Source of the DNA: Mesonia sp.
GTDB lineage: Bacteria > Bacteroidota > Bacteroidia > Flavobacteriales > Flavobacteriaceae
Assembly: GCA_012964435.1 (NCBI GenBank)
Contig: DTTX01000026.1
Span: forward strand, 119,618-183,617
Length of the DNA: 64,000 nucleotides
Reading direction: 5' to 3'
Made by a program: the position numbers and the translations under genes. The notes below the pieces were generated by a model. It did not search any database. It was not told where the DNA came from and saw nothing but the letters and a program-made list of their open reading frames with translations. Of the stretch, positions 25,201-34,348 are shown piece after piece. Position 1 is the first letter of the stretch. Every line of letters begins with the position of its first letter.

Positions 25201-26442
25201 TTAAAATTTGTAGAAACCTGCAATAAAACTTGCTTGTACTTCAGCTCCTTGAGTAGCTGTGTAGTTTTGAGTATCTATTTGATAAACAAAAATACCATCT
25301 TCTTCAGGGATTGTGATGTAATAGTTATTATCTTCTTCAAAACCAACTAATCTTCTACCATCACCACCGTGAGCAGGAATATTTTGAACGTAATTTACAG
25401 TTTGAGCTTCAAAATCTACAATAGCAGATTCTAAAGGATTATCGCTCCACATTGCTTGAGTAGCTCTTGATTCTGTATTAATTTCAGTAAAAAACTGTCC
25501 GTTACTCAGAAGTTTTGCATAAACCATATTTCCGCCTGCTATCTCATTAATATCAAAGAAATAATCTTCATCAAAAGTAGTTTCTCCTGCATTAATTTTT
25601 AAAATACCCGCCGGCTTGGTTGATTGGCTATAACCATTTGCTGGATTAGAATGAGAAATTGCATAAACATTACCCGCTGCATCTTTCACTAATCCAGATT
25701 TTGTATTGAAACCACCAATTGGCCCTACACGATCGTCAGTAATTACTTCTTGAAATTCTAACTCCGGATAAGAAAATACAGCCACTTCTGCTTGATCTGT
25801 ATGAGTTGTCGCAAAAGTTTCTGGATCTGAAATATAATAACTTAAAAATAAGTGATCACCACTTACAACCATACCAGAATAAGACGTACCAACTAAATTT
25901 GTTAATTCTGCAACCTGTATTTCTTTAGTTTCTGAAACTTCAACAGTATTTGGATTAAACTTACGAAATGTAATTATATCTGAATCTGATGACATGGTTA
26001 CAGATACTAACGTATTATCATCTGCCTCTACTAAGTCTGAAAGACTGTTAGGAAAAGATACATCTCCCGTTTGAGTTAAACTTTGTGAATCTTGATCTGC
26101 ATTTATCGCAACTACATTAACATCATCTAAGCCTCCTAAACTATAAATGGTATTGTTAATCATAGTAAAATCGTAGTAACCCGGCTGCTCGATACCTTGC
26201 CCTTGTGCTGTTAGTGTACCAGACATTACATCGTCATAAGCAACAGTATAATAAGAATAGCTACCATCGGTTGACTGAATAGCTAAAGAAAGTGCATAAG
26301 GATTGTATGCTTCCGGATCTTCTCCTGTTGGATTTTCGCCTGCATCATCATCACTGCTACAAGAAACAGTAGAGAACACGAATAAAAGACTTAAAGCAGA
26401 AAGCGTTAAAGCCTTCGAAAAATTAAATATGGATTTGTTCAT
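25201..26442 (-). CDS. DUF4374 surface lipoprotein (siderophore-uptake associated)
   Basis: A 413-residue lipoprotein. The signal peptide ends in the lipobox STVSCSSDDD, where the acidic run after Cys is the Bacteroidota signal for export to the cell surface. The rest is beta-rich and, as DUF4374, probably a propeller-like fold (for example YSLGGLDDVNVVAINAD). Family members lie next to TonB receptors and PepSY genes in iron loci and may capture the siderophore or haem; this is inference from family and neighbours. It begins 24 bases after the TonB receptor gene. Confidence 0.87.
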   Translation of the reverse strand: MNKSIFNFSKALTLSALSLLFVFSTVSCSSDDDAGENPTGEDPEAYNPYALSLAIQSTDGSYSYYTVAYDDVMSGTLTAQGQGIEQPGYYDFTMINNTIYSLGGLDDVNVVAINADQDSQSLTQTGDVSFPNSLSDLVEADDNTLVSVTMSSDSDIITFRKFNPNTVEVSETKEIQVAELTNLVGTSYSGMVVSGDHLFLSYYISDPETFATTHTDQAEVAVFSYPELEFQEVITDDRVGPIGGFNTKSGLVKDAAGNVYAISHSNPANGYSQSTKPAGILKINAGETTFDEDYFFDINEIAGGNMVYAKLLSNGQFFTEINTESRATQAMWSDNPLESAIVDFEAQTVNYVQNIPAHGGDGRRLVGFEEDNNYYITIPEEDGIFVYQIDTQNYTATQGAEVQASFIAGFYKF

Positions 26443-26466
26443 CTTAATAATAAATTAAATTAATTG

Positions 26467-28851
26467 TTATAAATTATATCTTAGTTTTAGGTAAAAAGCT
26501 CTACCTGGTTTTTGCAATCTAAATTTGTCGTATAATGCTTCATCTGTAAAATTTCTAGCTTCTACAGAAACATTATATTTTCCATTTTTAATACTGTAAC
26601 CTACTTCTGCACTATGTGATGATTGCTGTGGAATAATAGCTTTGGTATCGATATTCCCAAAGCGATTTGAGGTTAAAAAATATTCTTGCGTAAAACGGTA
26701 ATAATAATTGAAAAACAGATTTGTGTTATCACTGCCTACATTTTTAAAATTGAAGCCTGCCGTAGCTCCTCCAAATAAGTAAGGGGTATTGGGTACGCGC
26801 GCTCCTTTGTTCAAGTTTTCAGTATAACCCGAAAAATCATTATATATAAGATCGGCTTCATCGGTGATATCCTGATAAGTAATATTAGCGCTTAAGTTGA
26901 AAATATCTTTCCAACGGTAAGCAAATGTACCTTGAACTCCAAGTGCTTTTGTTTCAGCTAAATTTCCGCTTCGAGAAGTTGGGCTAGAAACAGAAACAAT
27001 ATTATATATTAAATCTTTGGCATTACGGTAAATAAACGTACTTCCTACTTCAATGTGATTATTTTCATTTAAATCTTTGTTGAAGTTTATTCCGAAATTA
27101 AAATTGTCGCTTTGCTCGGGTTTTAAATTAGGGTTTGCCAGAACTAACAAGCCGTCTCCAAAAAATTCTTCCGCAGTTGGCAAACGAAAAGCTTTCTCAT
27201 AAGAGGCTTTTAACTGAAGGTTTTTCAGTAAAAAATAGGAAGTTGCCATACCATAACCAAAATCACTATAATCTACACTTACAGGAATTGTAGATTCAAC
27301 GTTATTGGTTTCTTGCTCAGAAGCCTTTACATTTAAAGCATATGCTTTACCAAACACAGAAGCCGTCCAATCTTTAGAAATTTTATATTTATAAGAAAGT
27401 CCGAAAACATTTTTACCTAAGGATTTAGGCAAGTAATACTCATTTACGCTTAAATTTACCTCATCAAATTCATCTCTTTTAAAATGTTGAAACGCATAAT
27501 TTAACGACAAGGAATGTTTCTCGTTCAACAAATAACTCAGGTTAAGCTGACTATTAAATTCATTATCATCCTGCTCTAAAAGATTTGCTTCACCTTGTTC
27601 TGCATTGTTTTCTGAATTAGTTTCAAAAGTTTCACCATACCAGTTGTAGCGAACACCGGTTAAAGTATCGATATTTCGGGTCTGAGTAATGTTATATGAT
27701 GCATTTAAGCTCGCATCAAAGCCTTCAAAAAATAGATTTTGCTTTTTATATTTTAAGGTAGGGATTATCGATTCACTCTCAACCTCTACGGCACCGTAAA
27801 CCGTTCTCATCGTCGCTCCGGTTTGTACTTCATCATCATCTCCTGAAACAATTAAACCCAAAAGCAATTGATCTGCAAAAGAAGTTTCTACAAACCCGGT
27901 TTCTACTTGTGCAGTAGCCGATTGGTATTGATCGTGAAATCTTTCAACTTCTACATTATCTTCTAATAAATTTCCATTAGCATCACGAATTTCTGCAAGG
28001 ACATCGTAATTATTATCGGAGTAGTTATAATTTAAATTTCCTCTTACGGTAAAACCAGATTTATTATTGGTGTAAGCTCCATTTACAGAAGCTTTATGGG
28101 TATTAAAAGATCCAAAAGAGTAAGAAACATCTAAATAGTCATTTTTCTGATTGGTAATAATGTTTACCGCTCCGCCAAGTGCATCGGTTCCTAACCAAAC
28201 AGGAACTACGCCATTGTACACATCGACACGCTCAATAGAATTTACCGGAATATTACCTAAGTTGAAAGAAGATCCGAAACTATCCATCGGGATTCCGTTT
28301 AAGAAAAACTTGACCTGATTTCCCTTAAAACCGTTTAACGAAAAGGTGTAATTAGAACCTAAACCACCCTCTTGCAAAATTCGAACTCCGGGCACACGAT
28401 CTAAAACCTGTTGCGCATCGGCCGTACTATTTAAAAGACTTTTTGTTGAAATGGAAGTAACCGCGTAGGCTTTTTCATTAATTTTTCGGATTTCAGATTT
28501 CCCGGTGAGTTCTACTTCCTCTAATTCTGCTGAAGATTCTTCTAAAACAAATCTAACCTCTACCTTTTCATCATTATTTATACTTACTTCTTTTATTTGC
28601 GTTTGATACCCTAAATATGAAACGATTAACTTATGAGTACCTTCAGAAATATCATTCAACTGAAATAAACCATTAACATCTGTGGTGGTTCCGTTAAATT
28701 CACCTTCGAGAATTACATTTACACCTTCTAAATCATCTCCGGATGCTGAAGTTACTTGACCAGAAATTACCGCAGAATTAGTTGTCTGCGCAGTCAATAA
28801 TGCTGTCGAAAAAATACTTAATGCAGTAAGTAAGTAAACTAAACTTCGCAA
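26467..28851 (-). CDS. TonB-dependent receptor (probable iron-siderophore)
   Basis: An outer-membrane receptor of about 794 residues: signal peptide ending LLTAQ, a carboxypeptidase-regulatory-like domain (VISGQVTSASGDDLEGVNV), a plug (about 140-260) with LNGIPMDSFGSS, and a 22-strand barrel ending in LKLRYNL. Barrel motifs such as FRLPTAEEFFGDG are like siderophore receptors. The frame is open to a TTG at 28887, but that codon lies inside an exact -7 element (TACATTTG). I therefore use the TTG at 28851, which gives a clean signal peptide; no ATG is available. DUF4374 and PepSY genes follow, supporting iron uptake. Confidence 0.9.
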   Translation of the reverse strand: MRSLVYLLTALSIFSTALLTAQTTNSAVISGQVTSASGDDLEGVNVILEGEFNGTTTDVNGLFQLNDISEGTHKLIVSYLGYQTQIKEVSINNDEKVEVRFVLEESSAELEEVELTGKSEIRKINEKAYAVTSISTKSLLNSTADAQQVLDRVPGVRILQEGGLGSNYTFSLNGFKGNQVKFFLNGIPMDSFGSSFNLGNIPVNSIERVDVYNGVVPVWLGTDALGGAVNIITNQKNDYLDVSYSFGSFNTHKASVNGAYTNNKSGFTVRGNLNYNYSDNNYDVLAEIRDANGNLLEDNVEVERFHDQYQSATAQVETGFVETSFADQLLLGLIVSGDDDEVQTGATMRTVYGAVEVESESIIPTLKYKKQNLFFEGFDASLNASYNITQTRNIDTLTGVRYNWYGETFETNSENNAEQGEANLLEQDDNEFNSQLNLSYLLNEKHSLSLNYAFQHFKRDEFDEVNLSVNEYYLPKSLGKNVFGLSYKYKISKDWTASVFGKAYALNVKASEQETNNVESTIPVSVDYSDFGYGMATSYFLLKNLQLKASYEKAFRLPTAEEFFGDGLLVLANPNLKPEQSDNFNFGINFNKDLNENNHIEVGSTFIYRNAKDLIYNIVSVSSPTSRSGNLAETKALGVQGTFAYRWKDIFNLSANITYQDITDEADLIYNDFSGYTENLNKGARVPNTPYLFGGATAGFNFKNVGSDNTNLFFNYYYRFTQEYFLTSNRFGNIDTKAIIPQQSSHSAEVGYSIKNGKYNVSVEARNFTDEALYDKFRLQKPGRAFYLKLRYNL

Positions 28852-28860
28852 CCTGAATTT

Positions 28861-28935
28861 ATTTAGATTAATTTTAAACAGTCGCAAATGTATAATAAAT
28901 CTAAATAACGAAAAACTAATTTAGATTAATTCTAA
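28861..28935 (-). promoter_or_regulatory. Promoter with repeated iron-regulator-like sites
   Basis: The -7 element TACATTTG lies at 28892-28885 on the minus strand. ATTTAGATTAATT occurs exactly at 28861-28873 and again at 28919-28931, and AAATCTAAAT at 28897-28906 is an inverted half-site of the same motif. The upstream copy is part of TTAGA-N5-TCTAA (28921-28935), which resembles DtxR/IdeR-type operators. The three sites flank the promoter, as expected for repression. The regulator is not in the window. Confidence 0.6.
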
Positions 28936-29016
28936 TATAAATATTTCTTACTAAATGGTTTTAGATAATAAGTTTGTTCAATAATAGAAAACTTTGTAGC
29001 GCCAAGCTAGACTAAC

Positions 29017-29871
29017 CTATAAGTTTTTATGGGTATTGGTAAAGGTGAGTTTATTTTTATAATCAACCCATTTTTGACCTCGAAGTTTACGCATTAGATT
29101 ATCGTAATTCATCATGAAAACAATATTCTTTAGCAATTTTAGGCGCTTAGAAAATGATGTAGGGAAAGCTCTTAAAGTCATCGAAACACTCGGCGTTAAA
29201 TAACGCATATAATGCCAATACATACTTGGGATAAAAAGTGTTTCTCCCGGTTGCAGCGTTACGCGATAACCTTCAGCGAATTTTAAAGCAGGATATTTTT
29301 TGAAATCGGGTTTATCAAATTCAATTTCTTCTAAAGAAACGATCGAATATGGAACGTGGTATAAATATTTACGCTGTTCGAAAGGAAAAAGTATAATGTC
29401 TTTCTTTCCGTGGAAATTAAAATGAACATTATTCGCAAGGTCGATATCATAATGGAGTAAAACGCGCGAACCTTCACCTCCAAAAAATAACACCGGAAGC
29501 TTTTTAAAAAATTTGAGTCCGATCTCCGGATAAGAAAAATCTTTAGTGAGTTGCGGACATTTTTGCAAGATATTGAAAAAGAAAATGCGTAAATCTGTAG
29601 GGCCAGATTTTAACAGTTGCACATACTCTTTCATTTTCATTTTGGTAGCCGGTTTTCTAGAGTATTCTTTACCTTTTGCGGGTTCGCTATTATACAAAGG
29701 CACCTCTACTTCGCCAGCTTCTTCAGCAAAATAATCTAGATTCCATTTTTGATAAGCCGGCCATTGATGTGATAATTTCTTGATCACGACCGGCTTATTA
29801 GGCTTTACATAATTTTTAATAAAGTCTTCAGCAGTAATTTCTTCAACGACGTCAATTTCATTTAGCTTCAT
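29017..29871 (-). CDS. Cupin-like (JmjC-type) oxygenase domain protein
   Basis: A 284-residue soluble protein of the cupin-8/JmjC-like group, which contains Fe(II)/2-oxoglutarate hydroxylases. The N-terminal NYVKPNKPVVIKKLSHQWPA is the usual opening. The metal-binding HxD is in LLHYDIDLANNVH, and the distal His in FIPSMYWHYMRYL, so all three iron ligands seem present. Relatives hydroxylate proteins or small molecules; the target here is unknown. It starts 15 bases after bioB and is probably co-transcribed. No link with biotin is established. Confidence 0.82.
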   Translation of the reverse strand: MKLNEIDVVEEITAEDFIKNYVKPNKPVVIKKLSHQWPAYQKWNLDYFAEEAGEVEVPLYNSEPAKGKEYSRKPATKMKMKEYVQLLKSGPTDLRIFFFNILQKCPQLTKDFSYPEIGLKFFKKLPVLFFGGEGSRVLLHYDIDLANNVHFNFHGKKDIILFPFEQRKYLYHVPYSIVSLEEIEFDKPDFKKYPALKFAEGYRVTLQPGETLFIPSMYWHYMRYLTPSVSMTLRAFPTSFSKRLKLLKNIVFMMNYDNLMRKLRGQKWVDYKNKLTFTNTHKNL

Positions 29872-29886
29872 GACTTTATCGCTATT

Positions 29887-30975
29887 TTAGGCTTTTACTT
29901 TTTTGCCTTGCGCTTCTAAATTACGCTCAATTTTATGCCCAGGTCTTGACCATTTTGGCTTTTCACCTAAAGCTTCTACTTGAGAGTCTTCTTTTTCAAC
30001 AGTTTTACGTTGTGCGTGTTTTTCAAAAGGTTTTTGTACATCTAAACCTAATTCTTTAAACATCACCATATCTTCTGTAACATCCGGGTTTGGCGTCGTT
30101 AACAATTTATCGCCGGCAAAGATCGAATTTGCTCCGGCAAAGAAACACATCGCTTGCCCTTCTCTACTCATATCGGTTCTTCCGGCAGAAAGTCTCACCT
30201 GTGTTTCTGGCATAACGATTCTCGTGGTTGCTACCATTCTTACCATTTCCCAGATCGAAACTTTTTGTTGTTCTTCCATCGGAGTTCCTTCCACAGGAAC
30301 TAATGCATTAATCGGTACAGATTCTGGTTGTGGGTTTAATGTTGCTAAAGCGACCAACATCCCTGCACGATCTTCAGCGCTTTCTCCCATTCCTATAATT
30401 CCACCACTACAAACGGTAACGTTCGTTTTTCTTACGTTATCTAAAGTTTCTAAACGATCTTCATAACCACGGGTAGAAATTACTTCTTTATAGTATTCTT
30501 CTGAAGTATCTAAATTGTGATTATATGCATATAATCCGGCTTCTTCTAAACGTTTTGCCTGATTTTCTGTAAGCATCCCTAAGGTACAACAAACCTCCAT
30601 ATCGAGTTTATTAATGGTTCTTACCATTTCTAAAACATTGTCAAACTCAGGCCCATCTTTTACGTTTCTCCACGCAGCTCCCATACAAACACGAGAACTT
30701 CCTGAAGCTTTAGCTCGTAAAGCCTGCGCTTTTACCTGATTTACGCTCATTAGCTCATTACCTTCAATATCGGTATGGTATCTCGCCGCTTGTGGGCAAT
30801 AGCCACAATCTTCTGGGCAACCGCCGGTTTTTATCGATAATAACGTGGAAACTTGAACCTTATTTGCGTCGTGATGCTCTCGATGCACGGTTGCTGCATC
30901 GTAAAGCAAATGCATTAAAGGTTTATTATATATTTCTAGAATTTCTTCTTTTGTCCAATTGTGTTTTGTAGCCAT
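29887..30975 (-). CDS. bioB: Biotin synthase
   Basis: A radical-SAM enzyme of 362 residues that inserts sulfur into dethiobiotin. The 4Fe-4S motif C-x3-C-x2-C is present in GGCPEDCGYCPQAARYH, and later family motifs include GIIGMGESAEDR and RLSAGRTDM, with the Arg that binds the second cluster. I start at the ATG at 30975; a TTG seven codons earlier falls inside the -7 element. The C-terminal 40 residues are basic and longer than in E. coli BioB. It is separated from bioF-bioD-bioA by the ketoacyl synthase gene and followed by the cupin gene. Confidence 0.96.
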   Translation of the reverse strand: MATKHNWTKEEILEIYNKPLMHLLYDAATVHREHHDANKVQVSTLLSIKTGGCPEDCGYCPQAARYHTDIEGNELMSVNQVKAQALRAKASGSSRVCMGAAWRNVKDGPEFDNVLEMVRTINKLDMEVCCTLGMLTENQAKRLEEAGLYAYNHNLDTSEEYYKEVISTRGYEDRLETLDNVRKTNVTVCSGGIIGMGESAEDRAGMLVALATLNPQPESVPINALVPVEGTPMEEQQKVSIWEMVRMVATTRIVMPETQVRLSAGRTDMSREGQAMCFFAGANSIFAGDKLLTTPNPDVTEDMVMFKELGLDVQKPFEKHAQRKTVEKEDSQVEALGEKPKWSRPGHKIERNLEAQGKKVKA

Positions 30976-30993
30976 AACATTTAAATTGTTAAT

Positions 30994-31001
30994 CAAAAGT
31001 A
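30994..31001 (-). promoter_or_regulatory. -7 element of bioB
   Basis: On the minus strand TACTTTTG fits TAnnTTTG exactly. Transcription would begin near 30989, about 15 bases before the ATG at 30975. No clear -33 is seen, and no BirA-type operator was recognised. Confidence 0.6.
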
Positions 31002-31076
31002 ATAAAACAGGCGACTTATTGCACCATTTCTCTATTTTTTTGAACGTTAATATATTTCTGAATAGCGTTAAATCTC

Positions 31077-32240
31077 TTATTTCCCAACGATTACACTTAC
31101 CGCATTACCACCAAAACCTACGGCATTTACCATGATCGTTTTTAAGGTTTTGGGCTTTTCAGCTTTATTTTTAAAAAATGGGTTTTCTATAAATTGGTTA
31201 TGCGCTAACATTAGTAGAGCCATTTCTAAACTCATTCCGCCGGAAGCACCAAACGTGTGACCAATTTTAAATTTATTAGAAGTAATAAGTGGCAAACGAT
31301 CACCAAATACAGCTTTTATAGCATTTAACTCTGCCCAATCTCCTTTTCTTGTACCGGGAGCGTGGGTAACTACCGCATCGACGTGATCTAATTTTGCTTG
31401 TTTCAAGGCCATTTGCATTGATTTCTGAATACAAACTGCATCTTTAGATAATGAGATATTATGCGTAAGTTTTTCTGAAGCATACCCTAAACCCAGAATT
31501 TCTGCCAAAGCTCGATCTGCTGTTTTTTCAACAAAAAATGTGGAAGCCGCTTCGCCTAAAATCATTGTATTTCGAGGCTTGTCTATTTCTAAACTTCGGT
31601 TAGGCCATTTTTCTTTTTCATCAAAATTAGCATACAACTTTACCGCCTTCATCTGTGCTATAGTAAACGGAGTTAAAGGTGCTTCACTCCCACCGATCAA
31701 AAAAGCTTCTGCCATATCGCTTTGAAGCCAAGCGGAAGCATTCAACAGACCATGTAATGCCGTAGAACAAGTGATTGAATGACTAATTTCCGGTCCTTCA
31801 CTTTCTAAATCTTGCAATACCCAAGATGAAATATTACCTAATGTAGTTGTTGGTGAAGCTAAAGTTGAAGTTTTTCCTTCTTTTAAGTATTGATCGTGGT
31901 ATTTTTCGAATAAAGAAGTGGCTCCACGAGAAGAACCAATATTGATACCGAAATCTTTAGTTTCAGTTTTGCTTTTTCTGAAGGTTTCTCTTGCTGAAAA
32001 AATAGCGTATAACACCGAGAGATCTAAATCTTGATACCTAGATTGCTCCTTTCTTAACTTTTCAACTAAATTTTTACTTTCTTGATCTAGTTGAGAAACA
32101 TAAGTTGATTCATCAAGATAATTTACCGTGCTAAATAAGTGCTTTTGCTGTAAATAACTTTGCCAAACTTGTTCTGAAGAATTGCCTAATGCAGAAATAG
32201 AGGCAAACGAAGTAATGAATAATCGATCTTTCAACACCAA
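31077..32240 (-). CDS. Beta-ketoacyl-ACP synthase-like protein in the biotin region
   Basis: A 387-residue thiolase-fold condensing enzyme. The Cys-His-His triad is visible: Cys in SITCSTALHG, His in VVTHAPGTRKGDW and His in FKIGHTFGASGG. It is about 25 residues shorter than FabF and the first half diverges, so it is not the housekeeping enzyme. Its place between bioA and bioB suggests a part in making the pimeloyl precursor, but this is inference. The start is uncertain: TTG, GTG and TTG lie close together at 32240-32232 and no ATG is near. A near-consensus -7 (GATATTTG) lies at 32262-32255. Confidence 0.85.
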   Translation of the reverse strand: MVLKDRLFITSFASISALGNSSEQVWQSYLQQKHLFSTVNYLDESTYVSQLDQESKNLVEKLRKEQSRYQDLDLSVLYAIFSARETFRKSKTETKDFGINIGSSRGATSLFEKYHDQYLKEGKTSTLASPTTTLGNISSWVLQDLESEGPEISHSITCSTALHGLLNASAWLQSDMAEAFLIGGSEAPLTPFTIAQMKAVKLYANFDEKEKWPNRSLEIDKPRNTMILGEAASTFFVEKTADRALAEILGLGYASEKLTHNISLSKDAVCIQKSMQMALKQAKLDHVDAVVTHAPGTRKGDWAELNAIKAVFGDRLPLITSNKFKIGHTFGASGGMSLEMALLMLAHNQFIENPFFKNKAEKPKTLKTIMVNAVGFGGNAVSVIVGK

Positions 32241-32280
32241 TCTTTTCTTTTATGCAAATATCTAAACTAAATGCATAAAA

Positions 32281-32313
32281 AAAAACCCCGACCCAAAGCC
32301 GAAGTTTTTTAAA
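32281..32313 (-). terminator. Terminator after bioA
   Basis: On the minus strand AACTTCG pairs with CGGGGTT (two G-U pairs), flanked by A and T runs of six or more; the T-run is nine bases long. It lies about 135 bases past the bioA stop and just before the ketoacyl synthase gene. Confidence 0.65.
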
Positions 32314-32447
32314 AATTAGGATACCCCAAACCTAATTTTGCATAACCCTTTAAATAAAAATTATATAACAAATATTACGATAATTTTCTTAAAACAAAAA
32401 GAATACATTAAGTATTTTATAAAATTTAGTTAATTACACGCATTTTT

Positions 32448-33728
32448 TTACTCCAAATTAGATAAATAATGCAAAAGTGATTCGATTGATTTATAGATGC
32501 TTGAAAGCTCTTGATCGGTAATCACATAAGGGCAAGCAATGTAAATAGTGTTTCCTAAAGGCCTTAAATAAATACCTTCATCCATAAAAAAGTTATAGAT
32601 CTTATCACGCAAATGACCGTAGCGAGAATTTTCAACCGCTAGATCGAGGGCGAAAATTGTCCCGATACAACGTGTATTTCTAACCAACTTATGAGTTTTT
32701 ACTTTCTCTTGAAATGCTAAATGCGAGGCTTCAATTCGTTTTATATTTTCTTGCATTTCTTCAGAAGTAAGTAATTCAACTCCTGCCAAGGCCGCCGCGC
32801 AAGCTAACGGATTTGCCGTATAGGTATGCCCGTGAAATAAACCTTTCGAAATATCTTCATCATAGAAAGCATCGAAGACTTTTTGCGTACAAGAAGTTGC
32901 GCCCATTGGCAACAAACCGGCAGTTAAGGCTTTCGACATACAAACAATGTCGGGTTTTGTTTCGATATAATAAGAAGCGAAATTCTTTCCTGTTTTCCCG
33001 AAACCGGTCATCACTTCATCGGCTACCAAAATAATATCGTGTTGTTTACAAAGTTTCAATATTTCATTTAAAGCTTCAGCATCGTGCATTTTCATCGCTG
33101 CGGCGCCTTGCACTAAAGGTTCATAAATAAATCCGGCTAGCGGAGTTTCTCGATGAATTTCTTCTATTTGCTTTAAAATTTCTTCGGTATTTTCTCCATT
33201 GGGTACAGGAATGCGTTTTACCGCTATAAAATGATCTTGAAAAGCACCGTTGTAAACCGATAGATCTGAAACCGACATTGCTCCAAATGTATCGCCGTGA
33301 AAACCTTCTTCGAAAGCCAACATTACTTTACGGTCGTTTTGCTGATTATAGTGGTATTGCAACGCCATTTTTATTCCGATCTCGGTCGCAGTTGAACCAT
33401 TATCGTTGAAGAATATTTTTTGTTGACCTTCCGGTAATATTTCAACTAAAGCTTCAGAAAGTTTAATCGCAGGTTCGTGCGTAAAACCACTAAACACCAC
33501 CTGATCTAAGTTTTTCATCTGAGCAGCAACTTTCTCGGTAATATATTCATTGCAATGACCGTAAACTGCCGTATACCAAGAAGAAATCCCGTCGATGTAT
33601 TTTTTACCGGCATCGTCGGTTAACCAAACTCCGCTCGCTTTTTTGATGGGCAACATTTCTTTTTTCAGCTTGTATTGCGTTAGCGGATGCCAAATATGTT
33701 GCTGATCTCTCTCTACTAAATTGCTCAT
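32448..33728 (-). CDS. bioA: Adenosylmethionine-8-amino-7-oxononanoate aminotransferase
   Basis: A 426-residue PLP enzyme that converts KAPA to DAPA in biotin synthesis, with SAM as amino donor. It starts with the BioA-specific DQQHIWHPLTQYK. The PLP-binding Lys is in MSKALTAGLLPMG, and the cofactor Asp in ILVADEVMTGFGKTG. The substrate motif SSWYTAVYGH separates it from ornithine-type aminotransferases. It overlaps the end of bioD by four bases (ATGA), so translation is coupled. It is the last gene of the long mnh-bio unit. Confidence 0.96.
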   Translation of the reverse strand: MSNLVERDQQHIWHPLTQYKLKKEMLPIKKASGVWLTDDAGKKYIDGISSWYTAVYGHCNEYITEKVAAQMKNLDQVVFSGFTHEPAIKLSEALVEILPEGQQKIFFNDNGSTATEIGIKMALQYHYNQQNDRKVMLAFEEGFHGDTFGAMSVSDLSVYNGAFQDHFIAVKRIPVPNGENTEEILKQIEEIHRETPLAGFIYEPLVQGAAAMKMHDAEALNEILKLCKQHDIILVADEVMTGFGKTGKNFASYYIETKPDIVCMSKALTAGLLPMGATSCTQKVFDAFYDEDISKGLFHGHTYTANPLACAAALAGVELLTSEEMQENIKRIEASHLAFQEKVKTHKLVRNTRCIGTIFALDLAVENSRYGHLRDKIYNFFMDEGIYLRPLGNTIYIACPYVITDQELSSIYKSIESLLHYLSNLE

Positions 33729-34348
33729 AGATTTTTTAATTTGTCACGGAATATTTCAGCATATTCTCGCACTACATTTTTATCGAAATAAGGTTCTTGA
33801 TCGATTCTGCCTAGAATTGGGACTTGAGCCATTTCTTCAATAATACTTTCGGTCGTCGGGTATTCTTCTCCGCTAAATATAATTCCGGCGCAAGTTAAAC
33901 CACGAGATTTTAAGGCTTCGATCGTAAGTAACGTATGATTTATACTACCTAAATAATGTCTTGAAACCACAATAATTTTGTCTTCTTTCTGCATTAAATC
34001 GGCAATGGTTTGTGTAGAATTGATAGGCACTAAAAGTCCGCCGGCTCCCTCAATCACTAAATAATCATTAGTTGTGGTCGAGCGTTTAACTTCTTCTGCC
34101 TTAATTTGAACCTGATCGATTTCTGCCGCTGCGTGCGGACTCATAGGCGTTTTTAGCGCATACGCATTGAGATGAAATTTGGTTATCGAATTACTAACCA
34201 AACGTTCAACTTTATGCGTATCTGAGTTTTCTAAATCTCCGGCTTGTATAGGTTTAAAATAATCGGCTTGCAAAGCTTCAGTCACGATAGCAGAAGCTAC
34301 GGTTTTACCAACTTCAGTACCGATTCCTGTGATAAAAATATGTTTCAT
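33725..34348 (-). CDS. bioD: Dethiobiotin synthetase
   Basis: A 207-residue P-loop enzyme that closes the ureido ring of dethiobiotin from DAPA, CO2 and ATP. The P-loop is ITGIGTEVGKTVAS, the substrate Lys is in YFKPIQAGD, the acidic motif in LVIEGAGGLLVP and the late region GIIFSGEEYP. Length fits the short BioD type. It overlaps the DUF2007 gene before it and bioA after it by four bases each, a tightly coupled arrangement. Confidence 0.95.
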   Translation of the reverse strand: MKHIFITGIGTEVGKTVASAIVTEALQADYFKPIQAGDLENSDTHKVERLVSNSITKFHLNAYALKTPMSPHAAAEIDQVQIKAEEVKRSTTTNDYLVIEGAGGLLVPINSTQTIADLMQKEDKIIVVSRHYLGSINHTLLTIEALKSRGLTCAGIIFSGEEYPTTESIIEEMAQVPILGRIDQEPYFDKNVVREYAEIFRDKLKNL

